A stretch of DNA of 64,000 nucleotides. Origin: Flagellimonas spongiicola. Lineage in GTDB: Bacteria > Bacteroidota > Bacteroidia > Flavobacteriales > Flavobacteriaceae. The stretch lies in assembly GCF_023502425.1 (NCBI RefSeq), contig NZ_JAMFMA010000001.1, positions 868,001-932,000 of the forward strand, written 5' to 3'. Positions 63,401 to 64,000 of this stretch are shown piece by piece. The translations under genes and the position numbers were made by a program. The notes below the pieces were generated by a model. That model was not told the origin of the DNA. It searched no databases and saw nothing but the letters and a program-made list of their open reading frames with translations. Position 1 is the first letter of the stretch, and each line of letters starts with the position of its first letter.

Positions 63401-64000
63401 TTAGTTTGTGGCCTTGATATCAGTTTTCACTTTATCATAAAAAGCCTTGTAATCAGGTTGTAGGCTAACGGCGACACCTTCTTTAAAATTCCCGTCTTTT
63501 ACCGCGACATCAACTTTTTCAAGCGGCACAGACAGTGTACCTACTAGCTCTTTGGCCACAGCCGAAGCTTGATCATAGGTAATTGCAAATTCCCCTGTAA
63601 TATTCAAGCCATCTACCTTAGCTGATAAATTGGGGCTTGCCAAAAGGACTTTCGCAATTTGACTAACCCAAAGTTTACCTTCATCAGTCAATGCAGTACC
63701 TGTATCAGAACCAAACAATTTGGTAAGACTACCGCTTAAAATCACAGCGCCTTCTGAAACATTGGCATTGGCATTTTCACCCATGGTCTGTTTTATTCGA
63801 GTCAATAGCACGATGGACGTGGAGTCACCGGAAGCTATCATATCTGTTATTCCACTAAGTTGTTTTTCCTTACGTTCCAGTGCAGCTAATGTTTTGGTTA
63901 CATTCTCGCTGTTCTTTTTAGATAATTCTGAAAAGCTGCTGAGGTTTTTCAATAGCGTAGCGTTGGCATCACGTAAACCAACATTTTCACTTTCCAAGGC
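63401..64000 (-). CDS. Coiled-coil protein with a C-terminal OmpA-like or MotB-like part, partial
   Basis: The 3' end of a gene that continues past the right edge. The visible 199 codons begin inside a coiled-coil stretch (SELSKKNSENVTKTLAALERKEKQL) and end in a domain like the OmpA/MotB peptidoglycan-binding fold (VILSGSLTKLFGSDTGTALTDEGKLWVSQIAKVLL), although the usual conserved motif is weak. A link to envelope or gliding functions is a guess. The frame is open to base 64000. Confidence 0.6.
   Translation of the reverse strand, partial: ALESENVGLRDANATLLKNLSSFSELSKKNSENVTKTLAALERKEKQLSGITDMIASGDSTSIVLLTRIKQTMGENANANVSEGAVILSGSLTKLFGSDTGTALTDEGKLWVSQIAKVLLASPNLSAKVDGLNITGEFAITYDQASAVAKELVGTLSVPLEKVDVAVKDGNFKEGVAVSLQPDYKAFYDKVKTDIKATN

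Overview
The window reads as chromosomal DNA of a marine-type flavobacterium (Bacteroidota, Flavobacteriaceae). The support is an AT-rich composition, tightly packed genes with few Shine-Dalgarno sites, several promoters with the Bacteroidota -7 box TAnnTTTG, DUF4249 surface lipoproteins behind a TonB-dependent receptor, a LolA/FtsK/LptG cluster, a class II ketol-acid reductoisomerase and many MopE-, DUF2911- and M1-type secreted proteins. No rRNA, tRNA, CRISPR array, phage or insertion sequence was recognised. The genus cannot be fixed from the sequence alone.

Layout. 1-4.9 kb (minus strand): envelope and redox housekeeping (lptG fragment, lolA, ftsK, diacylglycerol kinase, tpx, 2-Cys peroxiredoxin). 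5.1-8.5 kb: an NhaC-family carrier and a methionine gamma-lyase, divergent from an AsnC/Lrp regulator. 8.6-19.6 kb: a small membrane protein, lpdA, an HGSNAT-like membrane acyltransferase, an FMN reductase, pabB-tilS-dsbD and a penicillin-acylase-family hydrolase. 19.7-33.5 kb: one compact ten-gene operon with a small secreted protein, one STN-domain TonB-dependent receptor, seven tandem DUF4249 lipoproteins and a large secreted beta-rich protein. 33.5-35.5 kb: yifB/comM and a zinc-ribbon protein. 35.7-39.2 kb: a 5-oxoprolinase operon (pxpABC) led by an Nramp-like transporter without the metal-binding motifs. 39.2-47.0 kb: the isoleucine/valine operon ilvD-ilvB-(methyltransferase)-ilvN-ilvC-ilvA, preceded by a ribosome-mediated attenuator. 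47.1-51.1 kb: a GapN-type dehydrogenase, an ICMT-like methyltransferase and a MopE-like lipoprotein. 51.4-56.0 kb (minus): leuC-leuD-leuA-leuB. 56.5-64 kb: a DUF2911/TPR protein, recG, an M1 peptidase, a patatin and two envelope-associated proteins.

How the genes work together. The ilv and leu operons together encode most of branched-chain amino acid synthesis. The ilv operon carries its own Ile/Val sensor: an 18-codon leader peptide rich in Ile and Val codons, whose stop codon lies inside one arm of an antiterminator that competes with a perfect terminator. The DUF4249 operon looks like a single outer-membrane import or surface system in which one receptor is served by seven diverged lipoproteins, where one is the usual number. 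The methionine lyase, the NhaC-family carrier and the Lrp-type regulator look like an amino-acid uptake and degradation unit.

Most notable for follow-up: (1) the ilv attenuator; (2) two promoters sharing a triplicated direct repeat with an exact 21-bp period and the same 28-bp distance to the -7 box, the geometry expected of a LytTR-type regulator; (3) the sevenfold DUF4249 array, with correlated loss of a cysteine pair in its last two members; (4) the Nramp-like protein of the 5-oxoprolinase operon, which lacks the metal ligands; (5) a methyltransferase gene inserted between the two acetolactate synthase subunit genes.
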